Source of the DNA: Caecibacter massiliensis
Lineage (GTDB): Bacteria > Bacillota > Negativicutes > Veillonellales > Megasphaeraceae
Direction of reading: 5' to 3'
Length of the DNA stretch: 64,000 bases
Assembly: GCA_900095875.1 (NCBI GenBank)
Contig: LT608311.1
Span: forward strand, 1,178,001-1,242,000
This document shows, piece after piece, positions 34,073-44,254 of this stretch. Position 1 is the stretch's first letter. Each line of letters opens with the position of its first letter. The notes below the pieces were generated by a model. The model had not been told where the DNA came from and did not search any database. It saw only the letters and a program-made list of their open reading frames with translations. The position numbers and the translations under genes are program-made.

Positions 34073-34952
34073 GATGACGTACTTTCTGTAATAACCAGTA
34101 TAAAGCGCCACTTAGAGCTGCTGTTTCTCCCAAATGGGCAAAGGTGACGCGTGTATGCTCATATACTATTGGCCGGAGACGTTTTTTGAGTTCCTCCGTC
34201 AAAAGAGGGCGGATATACCGCATCTGAGCAGCCAGACTGCCTCCGATGATGACCATATCAGGATTATAAAGATAACAGATATTGGCAATTCCGGCGGCCA
34301 TATGATCGATGAGACGACGGATTGCCATGACTGCCACGACATCACCGCTTTTTGCCTGACGGAACAGCTTTTTTTCATCCAGCGATGCTGCCGGAACCTG
34401 ACGGGCTGCAGCAACGTTCTGAAGCAGTGCCTGTATAGAAGCAGCCTCACCAAAAGTTGCGGATGAACCGATTTTCATATAGCCTATTTCTCCAGCACTG
34501 AACGAGGCACCGTGGAGCACACATCCATCGATGACAACGGCACCGCTGATGCGATTTCCCATATTCAGGCAGAACAGCAGATGAGACCGCTGTCCGGCAC
34601 CGAGCCAGTATTCCCCCAGGGCCGTGCACTTGACTGTATTTTCCACGCTGCACGGGAGTCCACAGGTTGCCGACACGGACTCTGCCAGTGGATAATCCTG
34701 TTCTATGTCTTTTCCTTCCCCCAAAAGAATAATTCCCTCTCCCGGTTCGACCAGACAGGGAACGGATAAAGCCAGACCGCCCAGTATTTCTTTCCCGTCA
34801 TAGGAACGGACAATAGCATGAAGTGCCTGTACTACCGATTTCCAATCTCCCTCCGTTACTGGTATTTCTTTGGATTCCGATAGCTGTCCCGTTTCATCGG
34901 CCAGACTATAAACAACCACATCCGTGCGGATATCGGCACATATATATTTCAT
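34062..34952 (-). CDS. ROK-family protein lacking kinase and zinc motifs
   Basis: 296 residues from the ATG at 34952 (MKYICADIRTD). The ROK fold is recognisable: an N-terminal phosphate loop region, GGLALSVPCLVEPGEG, NMGNRISGAVVIDG, and the C-terminal YNPDMVIIGGSLA. The sugar-kinase ENDxN motif reads ENTVK, so the catalytic Asp is Thr. The CxCGxxGCxE zinc motif is absent (the region reads EIGYMKIGSSATFGEAAS). No N-terminal HTH is present, so it is not a NagC-type repressor. A non-catalytic sugar-binding protein is one reading. Confidence 0.82.
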   Translation of the reverse strand: MKYICADIRTDVVVYSLADETGQLSESKEIPVTEGDWKSVVQALHAIVRSYDGKEILGGLALSVPCLVEPGEGIILLGEGKDIEQDYPLAESVSATCGLPCSVENTVKCTALGEYWLGAGQRSHLLFCLNMGNRISGAVVIDGCVLHGASFSAGEIGYMKIGSSATFGEAASIQALLQNVAAARQVPAASLDEKKLFRQAKSGDVVAVMAIRRLIDHMAAGIANICYLYNPDMVIIGGSLAAQMRYIRPLLTEELKKRLRPIVYEHTRVTFAHLGETAALSGALYWLLQKVRHHDI

Positions 34953-35029
34953 AGGCACACATCCTTTCCCATATCGGTAAAATCTGACTGGCATTCTTTT
35001 CTAGTATAGCATATTTCCTGCCCCGGAGA

Positions 35030-35062
35030 CACGAAAAAAGAGCTATCCCTAAGACAGCCCTT
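35030..35062 (-). terminator. terminator after dapF
   Basis: AGGGCTGTC / GGATAGCTCT stem with GU pairs followed by TTTTTT on the minus strand, about 20 bases past the dapF stop. Confidence 0.75.
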
Positions 35063-35081
35063 TCATTTCTCTTATACTCTT

Positions 35082-35921
35082 TTAATCTTCAAGCCATTCA
35101 CCGGTAAAGGTAACGGCGGCCGGACCGGTCATATATACGTTGCCATCTTCTTCATTGTACTCAATATGAAGCGTACCCAGATATAACTGGACATCGACAC
35201 TGCGTCCGGTAAAGCCATTGAGGAAAGAACCGACTGCACAGGCGCAGGAACCGGTCCCGCAGGCCAGAGTAGCGCCAGCGCCGCGTTCCCATGTATGGAC
35301 TTTGATTGTATGGTCATCAATGACCTGTACAAAATTCATATTCGTCTTACGGGGAAAAGCTTTGTACGTTTCAAATTTAGGCCCCAGTTCGGGAAGATTG
35401 ACGGCTTCGACATCTTTGACGTAGGTCATCGTGTGGGGTACGCCCATGAGAAGGCTGGTAATATGATAGGTTTTGCCATCGATTTCAACGGGTTCATCAA
35501 TGACGGGGCCTGCCGGGCCTTCCATAGGAATCTGGGCACGGTCTGTAAACGGTTTACCCATATTGATGGTGACCAGGCTGACCTGGCCGTCATTCCCAAC
35601 AGTCACTTTCGGTTTCATAATGCCTGCCAGTGTTTCTACAGCAAATTCTTTCTTCTGGATAATGCCGTGATCATACACATATTTGGCAAAACAGCGGATA
35701 CCATTACCACACATTTCCGCTTCACTGCCATCGGCATTGATGATCCGCATGCGTACATCGGCTATATCGCTGGGAACGATCACGATGATGCCATCAGCGC
35801 CAATTCCCGTATGAGGAGCACACATCTTTCTGGCAAGACCGGAAAAATCTTTATCGGCGCCATTTTTATCTTCCAGAAATACGAAATCATTGCCTAAGCC
35901 GTGCATTTTTACAAATTTCAT
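35082..35921 (-). CDS. dapF: diaminopimelate epimerase
   Basis: 279 residues from the ATG at 35921 (MKFVKMHGLGNDFV). It interconverts LL- and meso-diaminopimelate for lysine and peptidoglycan. The two catalytic cysteines lie in MCGNGIRCFAKY (about residue 74) and ACGTGSCACAVG (about 220). Length is normal. It is monocistronic with a terminator. The frame extends upstream of the chosen ATG, but only this one follows AGGTAT and gives the family N-terminus. Confidence 0.96.
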   Translation of the reverse strand: MKFVKMHGLGNDFVFLEDKNGADKDFSGLARKMCAPHTGIGADGIIVIVPSDIADVRMRIINADGSEAEMCGNGIRCFAKYVYDHGIIQKKEFAVETLAGIMKPKVTVGNDGQVSLVTINMGKPFTDRAQIPMEGPAGPVIDEPVEIDGKTYHITSLLMGVPHTMTYVKDVEAVNLPELGPKFETYKAFPRKTNMNFVQVIDDHTIKVHTWERGAGATLACGTGSCACAVGSFLNGFTGRSVDVQLYLGTLHIEYNEEDGNVYMTGPAAVTFTGEWLED

Positions 35922-36098
35922 AGGATATACCTCCCAAACTCTATCTATTCCTATACAGACACATTCACTTTTTCTTGAAATCTCACAACTAGTATTATAC
36001 AATAACCGAAAGTGACAAGTATATGTAAATAATGCTATATATATTGCAAATACTGTTTAGTCGAAGAAAATACATTCATTAAAAAAAAGGAGAAAGTG

Positions 36099-36938
36099 AT
36101 GGCAGAAAAAACAGGATATCTTCATGAAAAGTTCCGGTTGTTCCACGTCTGCGATAAAAAGGCCTGGACCTGTCCGTACCATTATCACGACTTCGATAAA
36201 ATCACGCTGTTCCTACAGGGACATGTCACATATGATATTGAAGGCACATCGTATGTACTGCAGCCCTTCGATGTCGTCGTCATTCCTGCCGGTCAGATTC
36301 ACCGTCCGGTCATCGCCGGTGATGCCGTCTATGAACGGATCATCGCCTATTTGTCTCCTTCCTTTATTGATACCTTTGCCCGCCGCGGTTTTCCCGTCCT
36401 TCCTGTATTTCAGACACCTTCACCGATTCTGCGTCAGCATCAGGAAGCAGGCAGCGTATACAGTACAGCCTGCCGGCTCCGCCAGGCCTGGATGGTCAGC
36501 GGAACAGCCGGTGATATCCTGAAAGAAGCCATATTTACGGAATTTCTCATATATCTTACCCAGGCCGTCAACGAAAAGAAAATAGGCTATGTCCATCAGA
36601 ACAAAAAAAATGAAAAAATCATACAAGTCATGGATTATATAACCGCCCATCTGACAGAAAAACTGACCATTCCATCTATTGCCCGGGCCTGTTTTCTCAG
36701 TCCGGATTACATTATGCATCTGTTTAAAGAAGAAACGGGACTTTCCATCGGCCAGTATATAACGACGAAACGGCTGCAAAAAGCCCGCCACCTCATCGAA
36801 GAGGGGCGGGCTCTCACGACCGTATGTTACGACTGCGGTTTCACTCATTATTCCACGTTTTACCGGGCCTGGAAAAAGCAATATGCCATTGCTCCCAAAC
36901 ACGGCAATCAAATCCTCGATTCAGATTTTACGGAATAA
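36099..36938 (+). CDS. AraC-family transcriptional regulator with cupin domain
   Basis: 279 residues. An N-terminal AraC cupin domain (PYHYHDFDKITLFLQGHVTYD, about 25-45) is followed by two HTH units (LTIPSIARACFLSPDYIMHLFKEETG and TTVCYDCGFTHYSTFYRAWKK). A GTG directly upstream is in frame, but the ATG at 36099 is better spaced from GGAG. It is convergent with the aconitase gene. The ligand and targets are unknown; control of the neighbouring citrate genes is possible but unsupported. Confidence 0.9.
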   Translation: MAEKTGYLHEKFRLFHVCDKKAWTCPYHYHDFDKITLFLQGHVTYDIEGTSYVLQPFDVVVIPAGQIHRPVIAGDAVYERIIAYLSPSFIDTFARRGFPVLPVFQTPSPILRQHQEAGSVYSTACRLRQAWMVSGTAGDILKEAIFTEFLIYLTQAVNEKKIGYVHQNKKNEKIIQVMDYITAHLTEKLTIPSIARACFLSPDYIMHLFKEETGLSIGQYITTKRLQKARHLIEEGRALTTVCYDCGFTHYSTFYRAWKKQYAIAPKHGNQILDSDFTE

Positions 36939-36958
36939 TCTCACATACTATGGATATG

Positions 36959-39238
36959 TCAGCGGTTGCGATTGAAATTGATAAGACATCCGGCTTTGAC
37001 GATTTCTTTTTCCGTATCCGTCATAGGCGCAATGTAGAGATCCATCTCTTTCCACGATCCGACGACGTAAGCCCTGATATGCTGCAGATCACCGGAAAGG
37101 GCCTGACGTACATTAGGAATGAAGATGTAATCGCCCACTTCAAATTCCGGTTCTCCCCGCATCTGGAACGGCAGCATACCCCAGTTCATGACATTGGAAC
37201 GATATCGTTTTGTCGCATATTCCTGACAGATATTGGCCAGTCCTCCGAGGACGCGCTGGCAGCTGGCTGCCTGTTCACGGGCAGAACCGTCACCGGGACG
37301 GGTACAGTAAATCATACTGCCGATTTCCGTCGTCTTCATGGAAGCTTTCGGAAAATGCTGACCGATTTTTTCATAAACAGCTTTTATATCGGGATCTACT
37401 CCTGCCGGGCATTGTCCGGAAAGACGTGCCAGTTCCAGTTTCCGGACCTCTTTGGCCCGTCCTACGTATGCCGGATCACGGCGGGATAAAGTAAATTCAG
37501 CCAGTCCCAGAGGATTGGAACGGTATGAACTCGTTTCGCCAGACGGAATCAGTTCGTCTGTCGTCGTGACCGCATCAGTGATTTTGGAACATACCCGGAG
37601 AAGGATATCATCAGCAAGCGATTCCATAGCCGGCCAGTCTTTGATGTTCGGGCCATAAATGAGATCTGCACTGGTTTCCGCTTTGCCAAATCCGTGGTAT
37701 ACGCGGGCTGCATAGGCACTGTCATCATAGTCATAAGGAGGTACTTCATAGTCATCAGCATACACTTCAGCTGATGTGAGGACACCGCCATTGGCAGCTG
37801 TTGCCGCAATAGAACGGGCATCCATCAGCGCCACGGCAGAAAACTGTCCCTGACCGGGCTTACTGCCTTCACGGTTCGGGAAATTCCGCGTCGTATGACG
37901 GATACTGAGTGTATTATTAGCTGGCGTATCGCCTGCGCCAAAGCAGGGACCGCAGAACGCTGTCTTAAAGACAGCCCCCGCTGCCAGAAGTTCTGAAACG
38001 GCGCCTTTTTTTACGAGGTCCATATAGACCGGCTGGCTGGACGGATACACATCGAGAGAAAATACGCCATTGCCACACGACGCGTTTTTCAAAATGTGAG
38101 CTGCTGCCATGACATTGACATAGTTGCCTCCGGCACAACCGGCTATGACGCCCTGCTGGACATGCAACCGGCCATCGACGAGCTTATCGGTCAGACTGAA
38201 GGGAATATCCCTGTCTCCGATGAGTTCCTGTGCCCGTTTTTCTGCTTCCCTCAGAATATCACCGGCATTCTGATTGAATTCGTCGATTTCATAGGCATTG
38301 CTCGGATGGAATGGAAGGGCAATCATCGGTTTGATCGTTGAAAGATCTACTTCGACAAACCCATCATAATATGCCACATCAGACGGATTTAATTCTTTAT
38401 ACGCATCGGGGCGCCCATGCTGGGTAAGATAGGCTTTCGTATCGTCGTCAGTACGCCATACGGATGACAGACACGTCGTTTCTGTCGTCATGACATCGAC
38501 ACTGTTGCGGTAATCCGTCGTCATAGAAGCGACACCCGGTCCGACAAATTCCATGACCTTATTTTTGACATAGCCGTTTTTGAACACGGCACCGACAATG
38601 GCAATCGCAATATCATGGGGCCCTACGCCGGGACGGGGACGGCCCGTCAGATATACGCCGACGACACCGGGATAGGCAATATCATATGTGTCACAGAGAA
38701 GCTGTTTGACCAGTTCACCGCCACCTTCCCCCATAGCCATCGTCCCCAGGGCACCATACCGGGTATGGCTATCTGAGCCCAGAATCATGCGGCCGCAGCC
38801 GGCCATTTTTTCCCGCATATACTGATGGATGACGGCAATATGGGGCGGTACATAGATTCCACCGTATTTTTTAGCCGCTGACAGTCCAAAGAGATGGTCA
38901 TCTTCATTGATCGTGCCACCGACTGCACAGAGGGAATTATGACAGTTGGTCATGACATACGGCAGTGGAAACTTCGTCATGCCCGATGCCTTTGCAGTCT
39001 GGATAATCCCTACGAAGGTAATGTCATGGGAAGCCATGGCATCAAATTTTATTTTCAGATGATCCATATCCGGAGCCGTATTATGCTGTTTTAAAATAGA
39101 ATAGGCAATAGTCCCTTTCTTTCCTTCTTTTTTAGAAAGAGCATGACCGGCCAAAGTCTCTGCCCTTTTTTCTTCTTGTTCCGGAACGACTTCTGTCCCA
39201 TGGATGAGCCAGGCACCACCGTCAAATAGCTTTATCAT
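36959..39238 (-). CDS. aconitase-family hydratase
   Basis: 759 residues from the ATG at 39238 ([14 protein letters not shown]), preceded by GGGAGG. The aconitase fold is complete: [13 protein letters not shown], an iron-sulfur Cys in IAGCAGGNY (about residue 405), two more in CGPCFGAGD (about 459-462) and the swivelling C-terminal domain. It is closest in look to the YbhJ-type single-chain hydratases. Because it diverges from citrate synthase and isocitrate dehydrogenase genes, aconitase activity (citrate to isocitrate) is the natural inference. Confidence 0.88.
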   Translation of the reverse strand: MIKLFDGGAWLIHGTEVVPEQEEKRAETLAGHALSKKEGKKGTIAYSILKQHNTAPDMDHLKIKFDAMASHDITFVGIIQTAKASGMTKFPLPYVMTNCHNSLCAVGGTINEDDHLFGLSAAKKYGGIYVPPHIAVIHQYMREKMAGCGRMILGSDSHTRYGALGTMAMGEGGGELVKQLLCDTYDIAYPGVVGVYLTGRPRPGVGPHDIAIAIVGAVFKNGYVKNKVMEFVGPGVASMTTDYRNSVDVMTTETTCLSSVWRTDDDTKAYLTQHGRPDAYKELNPSDVAYYDGFVEVDLSTIKPMIALPFHPSNAYEIDEFNQNAGDILREAEKRAQELIGDRDIPFSLTDKLVDGRLHVQQGVIAGCAGGNYVNVMAAAHILKNASCGNGVFSLDVYPSSQPVYMDLVKKGAVSELLAAGAVFKTAFCGPCFGAGDTPANNTLSIRHTTRNFPNREGSKPGQGQFSAVALMDARSIAATAANGGVLTSAEVYADDYEVPPYDYDDSAYAARVYHGFGKAETSADLIYGPNIKDWPAMESLADDILLRVCSKITDAVTTTDELIPSGETSSYRSNPLGLAEFTLSRRDPAYVGRAKEVRKLELARLSGQCPAGVDPDIKAVYEKIGQHFPKASMKTTEIGSMIYCTRPGDGSAREQAASCQRVLGGLANICQEYATKRYRSNVMNWGMLPFQMRGEPEFEVGDYIFIPNVRQALSGDLQHIRAYVVGSWKEMDLYIAPMTDTEKEIVKAGCLINFNRNR

Positions 39239-39552
39239 CGCCTTGATTCCTCCCTTATTGTACAATTGTTTGTGTTTGCTGATATTGAAATTAATGTAAA
39301 TAATTTTCATATAATGAAAATATTATTCGTTACGTCCATATTATATCATAATTATTCTTATCCTGCCTAGTGTCAGAAATGGGAAAATTATTTTCGTCAT
39401 TCGTTTTACTTTTCCTGTAATTATGCTATAATAACTTATACTCTCAGAGAGCTTGGCGGAGTAAATCTATGAATGTATAAATATAAAAAATGATAAATAT
39501 TTAAAAATTTTCATTTTGTTATTTATACCGATATCGGAAAGAGAGGAATTTC
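39239..39552. promoter_or_regulatory. divergent control region between aconitase and citrate synthase genes
   Basis: This 314-base A+T-rich stretch holds both promoters and no gene. A perfect inverted repeat ATTTTCAT-ATA-ATGAAAAT lies at 39303-39321, and a further ATTTTCAT half-site at 39507-39514. They could be operators for one regulator controlling both directions (inference). A CTCAGAGAG stretch near 39443 is not part of any riboswitch I recognise. Confidence 0.5.
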
Positions 39553-40893
39553 ATGGATAAGAATATTTATCTGGCGCAATTTTATGGCAAATCACAAAAC
39601 TACACACAGATTCCGCGTGACTGGTTCCCTAAATTTGGCGTCAAACGGGGTCTGCGTAATGAAGACCATACAGGCGTATTAGTCGGTCTGACCCGGGTTG
39701 CCGATGTCGTCGGCTATAAACGCGACGCCGATGGCAATAAAATAGATTGTGACGGTATCCTGTACTACCGCGGAATTGATATTCGTACTCTCATCGAACG
39801 GGAAGATTACCACGGTTTTCTCTATGAAGAGGCTTGTTTTCTCCTTCTTTTCGGCTATCTGCCAACACGGGAAGAACTCGATGCATTCTGTAAAGTCCTG
39901 CAGAGCGGCTACGACCTGCCTGACGAATTTCTGGAAATGAATCTCCTGCGTCTGCCCGGCAAAAACCTGATGAATAAATTGCAGCATGCACTCATCACAT
40001 TGTACAATTATGACCCCGATCCGGACAATATCGATGTCTATCAGACCTTGCGAAAAGGGCTCAATATTATGAGTAAACTGCCCTCTATTGCGGTTTACGC
40101 CTATATGTCCAAAGTACACTATTACAACAGGCAGAGTCTGGTCATCCACTATCCCCGCAAGGATTACTCGACGGCTCAGAATATTCTTTCCATGCTCCGT
40201 CTCGACGGCAGATTTACCGAAGAAGAAGCGCATCTTCTCGATATTCTCCTCTTTCTCCACGCCGATCACGGCGGTGGTACCAACTCGACCTTTGCCAACC
40301 TCGTCGTATCCTCTACCAATACGGATATCTATTCTGCCATGGCCGCTTCTGTGGCAGCCCTCAAGGGGCCCCGTCACGGCGGTGCCAATGTCAAAGTTTC
40401 CATCATGATGGAGCGCATCATCGATGCCATCGGCATTAAAGCGACCGATGCCCAGATGGAAGATGTCGTACATAAAATTCTGCAGAAAAAATTCAAGAAT
40501 CACAGCGGTCTGGTCTACGGGTTTGGTCATGCCGTCTATACTCTTTCCGATCCCCGTGCGGAAATCATGCGTCACTTCTGCGGCATCGTCGCCAAAGAAA
40601 AGGGCATGGATGAAATATACAATTTCTACCGCCGCTTTGAAAAGGTAGCCATAAAGACTCTTTCCGAAGCAAAAGGGACCCATATGTGCAGCAATGTCGA
40701 TTACTACAGCGGCTTTGCCTATCAGCTTTTGGGCATCCCCCGTGATTTGTACACGCCGCTCTTTGTCATCAGCCGTTTCGTCGGCTGGCTGGCTCATAAT
40801 ATCGAACACAAACAGTACGACGACCGCATCGTCCGCCCGGCTGCCAAGTATGTCGGCGAAATCCGCGAATACATTCCTATGGAGGATCGATAA
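39553..40893 (+). CDS. gltA: citrate synthase
   Basis: A 446-residue type II-like citrate synthase condensing acetyl-CoA and oxaloacetate. Catalytic regions: LHADHGGGTNSTF (about residue 237), LKGPRHGGAN (about 276) and GFGHAVYTLSDPRAE (about 325-340). A GAGAGG ribosome binding site precedes the ATG. It is two bases upstream of the isocitrate dehydrogenase gene, so both are one operon supplying 2-oxoglutarate for glutamate. A full TCA cycle is not implied. Confidence 0.95.
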   Translation: MDKNIYLAQFYGKSQNYTQIPRDWFPKFGVKRGLRNEDHTGVLVGLTRVADVVGYKRDADGNKIDCDGILYYRGIDIRTLIEREDYHGFLYEEACFLLLFGYLPTREELDAFCKVLQSGYDLPDEFLEMNLLRLPGKNLMNKLQHALITLYNYDPDPDNIDVYQTLRKGLNIMSKLPSIAVYAYMSKVHYYNRQSLVIHYPRKDYSTAQNILSMLRLDGRFTEEEAHLLDILLFLHADHGGGTNSTFANLVVSSTNTDIYSAMAASVAALKGPRHGGANVKVSIMMERIIDAIGIKATDAQMEDVVHKILQKKFKNHSGLVYGFGHAVYTLSDPRAEIMRHFCGIVAKEKGMDEIYNFYRRFEKVAIKTLSEAKGTHMCSNVDYYSGFAYQLLGIPRDLYTPLFVISRFVGWLAHNIEHKQYDDRIVRPAAKYVGEIREYIPMEDR

Positions 40894-40895
40894 CC

Positions 40896-41891
40896 ATGAA
40901 AACTATTACTGTATTTAAAGGCGATGGCATCGGCCCTGAAATCACTGATGCTGTCATAGATATCCTGAAAGCTGCCAAGGCACCGCTGGAATATGAATGT
41001 TTCAACGTAGGAGCTGCCGAATACGAACGGCACGGTGCCCTCGTACCAGATGACGCATTCCAGTCGTTTGAAAAAACACATATCCTGCTCAAATCACCAA
41101 TTACGACACCTATTGGCACGGGATTCCGTTCCATCAATGTCATGCTGCGCAAAAAATACGATCTCTTTGCCAATATCCGTCCGGCAAAGTCCAATACGGC
41201 CGTCAAGACGCCATTTCCCAATGTTGATCTGGTAACATTCCGTGAAAATACAGAAGATTTGTATGCCGGCGTGGAAGAAAAGATAAGTGATGATGAAATG
41301 CATTCCATCAAGATCATTACCCGTCATGCCAGCAGCCGCATCATCCGCGCCGCTTTTGAATATGCTCTGTCCCACAACCGCCATAAAGTGACCTGTGTCC
41401 ACAAGGCCAATATCATGAAACTCAGCGATGGCATGTTCCTGTCTATTTTCCGCGAAATTGCCAAAGAATATCCCCAGATTGAAAGTGATGACAAAATCGT
41501 AGATAACACGTGCATGCAGCTGGTCATGCATCCGGAAAATTTCGATGTCATGGTCATGCCCAATCTATACGGCGATATCATTTCCGACCTGACAAGCGGC
41601 CTCATCGGCGGACTGGGACTTCTTCCGTCCATGAATATCGGTAGTGACTATGCCATGTTCGAAGCCGTCCATGGCAGTGCCCCCGATATTGCCGGCAAAC
41701 ACATAGCCAATCCGACAGCCCTTCTCTGGTCAGCCTGCATGCTTCTCGAATACATAGGAGAAACAGACACGGCTAAGGCTATCCGCCGTGCCGTTGACGA
41801 TGTGCTGGCTGATAAGAAGTATCTTACACCAGATTTGGGTGGAACAGCTAAAACGGAAGAATACCGCGACGCTATCATCGCCAAGTTCTAA
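40896..41891 (+). CDS. icd: isocitrate dehydrogenase, probably NAD-dependent
   Basis: A 331-residue member of the isocitrate/isopropylmalate dehydrogenase family. GDGIGPEI near the N-terminus, TFRENTEDLYAGVE (about 108-121), the catalytic Lys in HKANIMKLSDG, and DNTCMQLVMHPENFDVMV mark it. In the cofactor loop HGSAPDIAGKHIANP has Asp-Ile where NADP enzymes such as that of E. coli have Lys-Tyr, which argues for NAD. Context with citrate synthase and aconitase supports isocitrate over isopropylmalate. Confidence 0.92.
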   Translation: MKTITVFKGDGIGPEITDAVIDILKAAKAPLEYECFNVGAAEYERHGALVPDDAFQSFEKTHILLKSPITTPIGTGFRSINVMLRKKYDLFANIRPAKSNTAVKTPFPNVDLVTFRENTEDLYAGVEEKISDDEMHSIKIITRHASSRIIRAAFEYALSHNRHKVTCVHKANIMKLSDGMFLSIFREIAKEYPQIESDDKIVDNTCMQLVMHPENFDVMVMPNLYGDIISDLTSGLIGGLGLLPSMNIGSDYAMFEAVHGSAPDIAGKHIANPTALLWSACMLLEYIGETDTAKAIRRAVDDVLADKKYLTPDLGGTAKTEEYRDAIIAKF

Positions 41892-41908
41892 AACAGAAGA
41901 TATGATAA

Positions 41909-41957
41909 AAGCGATGTATCTGTAATGGCTATCATGACAGATACATCGCTTTTTTAT
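41909..41957. terminator. bidirectional terminator after icd
   Basis: A 16-bp inverted repeat (AAAGCGATGTATCTGT / ACAGATACATCGCTTT) followed by TTTT on the plus strand and TTTTATC on the minus strand. It lies between convergent genes. Confidence 0.88.
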
Positions 41958-41972
41958 ATCGTGATCTTCTTT

Positions 41973-42314
41973 TTAAGTCATACCTTCATTCCATTGAAAT
42001 ATTTTCATATCTACACAGCCATTTTTCTTAAATACAACGCCTTCTTTCTCCAAAAGTTTCCTTTGTGATGAAAAAGAAGGTGCCAGTCTGCCGGCACTAT
42101 TGACAACCCGATGGCAGGGATATCTGCCATAATATTCCGCCATACTCAGGACTTTTCCTACCAGACGGGCATTATTATCTCTGCCAATGAGCCGTGCAAT
42201 CTGTCCGTAAGAAGCGACCCGTCCTTCCGGTATTTCGCTGACCACAGAAAGGATTTCATAAATCAGGTCATCATGTAACATAGTCATATCACTGCCTTCT
42301 GCCGGACTAATCAT
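41973..42314 (-). CDS. single-domain MGMT-like DNA alkyltransferase protein
   Basis: 113 residues comprising only the DNA-binding/catalytic half of O6-methylguanine-DNA methyltransferase: GRVASYGQIARLIG (HTH) and YPCHRVVNSAGRL. It has the reactive Cys in PCHR, unlike alkyltransferase-like proteins, where this Cys is replaced. It lacks the N-terminal domain. Its ATG follows the deoD stop at once; later ATG codons (residues 10 and 12) are alternative starts. Confidence 0.87.
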   Translation of the reverse strand: MISPAEGSDMTMLHDDLIYEILSVVSEIPEGRVASYGQIARLIGRDNNARLVGKVLSMAEYYGRYPCHRVVNSAGRLAPSFSSQRKLLEKEGVVFKKNGCVDMKIFQWNEGMT

Positions 42315-42315
42315 C

Positions 42316-43023
42316 TCATTCGCTTACTGCCGTATCCAGTGCAATACGGATCATATCATTGAAGGAAGTCTGCCGTTCTTCTGCTGTGCAGGCAGCCCCT
42401 GTCAGGAGATGGTCACTGACCGTAAAAATCCCCAGGGCATGGGCTTTATATTTTGCCGCCAGGATATACAGAGCGGCCGTTTCCATTTCTACGGCCATGA
42501 TGCCATAATCGGTGAGTTTTTTATTATCGATTTCTTCATCATAAAACCTGTCTACGGAGACGATATTGCCGACGCGGACCGAAAGGTTATGTTCTCTGGC
42601 TTTTTCATAGGCTGTGAGGAGAAGGTCAAAATCAGCCAGAGGAGCATAGTTGATGGCCGGGCCAAAGATATTCCGGATAATCGATGAATCCGTCGTCGCT
42701 CCCTGGGCGATGAGAACATCGCGAAGCTGGATATCTTCCCGCATAGCACCGCATGTACCGACGCGGATCAGTTTCGTTACACCATAACTTTCCAGGAGTT
42801 CATGGACGTAAATAGAAATAGACGGAATCCCCATACCCGTTCCCATGACAGAAACACGCTGCCCTTTATAGGTGCCGGTATATCCCAGGATATTTCGCAC
42901 CCTGTTAAAGCACCGGGCGCCTTCCAAAAAGGTTTCAGCAATATATTTTGCCCGCAAAGGATCTCCGGGAAGTAATATACGGTCTGCAATCTCTCCATCT
43001 CTGGCTTCAATATGTAAACTCAT
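42316..43023 (-). CDS. deoD: purine nucleoside phosphorylase (DeoD type)
   Basis: A 235-residue hexameric-type phosphorylase that splits purine nucleosides to base and (deoxy)ribose-1-phosphate. Motifs: [42 protein letters not shown] (about residue 178) and the catalytic Asp in VSDHL (about 204). Length is normal. It joins the purine salvage capacity of the window and is coupled to the MGMT-like gene. Confidence 0.96.
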   Translation of the reverse strand: MSLHIEARDGEIADRILLPGDPLRAKYIAETFLEGARCFNRVRNILGYTGTYKGQRVSVMGTGMGIPSISIYVHELLESYGVTKLIRVGTCGAMREDIQLRDVLIAQGATTDSSIIRNIFGPAINYAPLADFDLLLTAYEKAREHNLSVRVGNIVSVDRFYDEEIDNKKLTDYGIMAVEMETAALYILAAKYKAHALGIFTVSDHLLTGAACTAEERQTSFNDMIRIALDTAVSE

Positions 43024-43186
43024 AATAAGGACTCCTTTCGTCGTTCAGAAATGTCTACATACGTATTGTATCATGAATCCTATGCCCTGCCTAATTTTAA
43101 CCTGCTTATGATTCATGGTATAATATAAAAGCACAGGGATATATCCTGTTATGTCGAATATTGTATCATCCGGAGGTTTTCTCTTT

Positions 43187-44143
43187 ATGAATATTACTGT
43201 CTTAGGCTGTGGCCGCTGGGGAACTTTTCATGCCTGGTATGCTCACCGCATTGGCCATAATGTCACTCTCTGGGGCCGTCCCGGTTCTCCCCATCTGGCA
43301 GAACTTATTTCACAACGTCAGAATGAATACCTTCATATGCCTCTTGACATTGCTCTTACGGCCGACCTGACCGCCGCCCTGGCCGGTGCCGATATCGTCA
43401 TTATCAGTATCAGCGCCCAGCAGCTGCGCAGTCTGGCCAAACAGATCAGGGCTACGCGCCTGACCCACATGCCCTTCGTCCTTTGCATGAAAGGATTGGA
43501 AACAGGGTCAGGTAAGAGACTTTCTACAATCATGAAAGAAGAACTGGGCGAAGACGCACGTACTGTCGTATGGGTGGGTCCGGGTCATGTACAGGATTTC
43601 CTTTCCGGTATGCCGAATTGCATGGTCATGGCATCAGATAATAAAGAACGGACACGGCGCATTGCCGATATTTTTAGCAGTCCCCTGATCCGCTTTTATT
43701 ATGGCACGGATCTATTAGGCACGGAAATCGGTGCAGCCGCTAAAAATGTCTATGGCATCGCTGCCGGCATGCTCGACGGGTTCCACTACAGCAGCCTCAA
43801 AGGCGCTCTCATGGCCAGAGGTACCCATGAATTATCCCGGCTCGTCGCCGCTATGGGAGGCAGTGCCATGACCGTATACGGCCTGAGCCACCTGGGAGAC
43901 TACGAAGCGACTCTTTTTTCCCAGCACAGCAATAACCGACGGTTCGGTGAAGATTTCATTTTACAGAAACCATTTCATAAATTAGCCGAAGGAGTATATA
44001 CCTGTGAAGCACTCATGGATTTATCGGCTCAATGGCAGGTAGAGCTGCCTATTACACAGGCTATTTATGATATCCTTTTCCAGCACAAAGATCCGGCAGA
44101 AGAACTGCGTACGCTCTTCCTTCGTTCCCAGAAAGAAGAATAA
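43187..44143 (+). CDS. gpsA: glycerol-3-phosphate dehydrogenase [NAD(P)+]
   Basis: 318 residues from the ATG at 43187, which follows CGGAGG; the open frame upstream is not used. It makes sn-glycerol-3-phosphate for phospholipids. The nucleotide loop is LGCGRWGTFHAW (usually GAGxWGTALA), the catalytic Lys lies in IGAAAKNVYGIAAGM (about 181), and NNRRFGED is near the end. The altered nucleotide loop keeps the three glycines in modified form. It is followed by its own terminator. Confidence 0.93.
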   Translation: MNITVLGCGRWGTFHAWYAHRIGHNVTLWGRPGSPHLAELISQRQNEYLHMPLDIALTADLTAALAGADIVIISISAQQLRSLAKQIRATRLTHMPFVLCMKGLETGSGKRLSTIMKEELGEDARTVVWVGPGHVQDFLSGMPNCMVMASDNKERTRRIADIFSSPLIRFYYGTDLLGTEIGAAAKNVYGIAAGMLDGFHYSSLKGALMARGTHELSRLVAAMGGSAMTVYGLSHLGDYEATLFSQHSNNRRFGEDFILQKPFHKLAEGVYTCEALMDLSAQWQVELPITQAIYDILFQHKDPAEELRTLFLRSQKEE

Positions 44144-44167
44144 GTCCCGGATTACGGTCATAAAGAA

Positions 44168-44216
44168 CAGGCTGTCGCATAAAGCAGTATTTGCTTCATG
44201 CAGCAGCCTGTTTTTA
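44168..44216 (+). terminator. terminator after gpsA
   Basis: CAGGCTG / CAGCCTG stem with inner pairing, followed by TTTTT on the plus strand. Confidence 0.8.
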
Positions 44217-44254
44217 TAATGCACAGAAACTATATCCAACGGTATACAAATATC

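Noticed and set aside
39430-39552. T-box leader before citrate synthase
   Set aside because: No T-box sequence (TGGNACCGCG) and no terminator/antiterminator pair.
39679-40809. A 376-codon open frame antisense to citrate synthase
   Set aside because: No family similarity, no ribosome binding site of note, and fully inside a certain gene; a shadow of codon bias.
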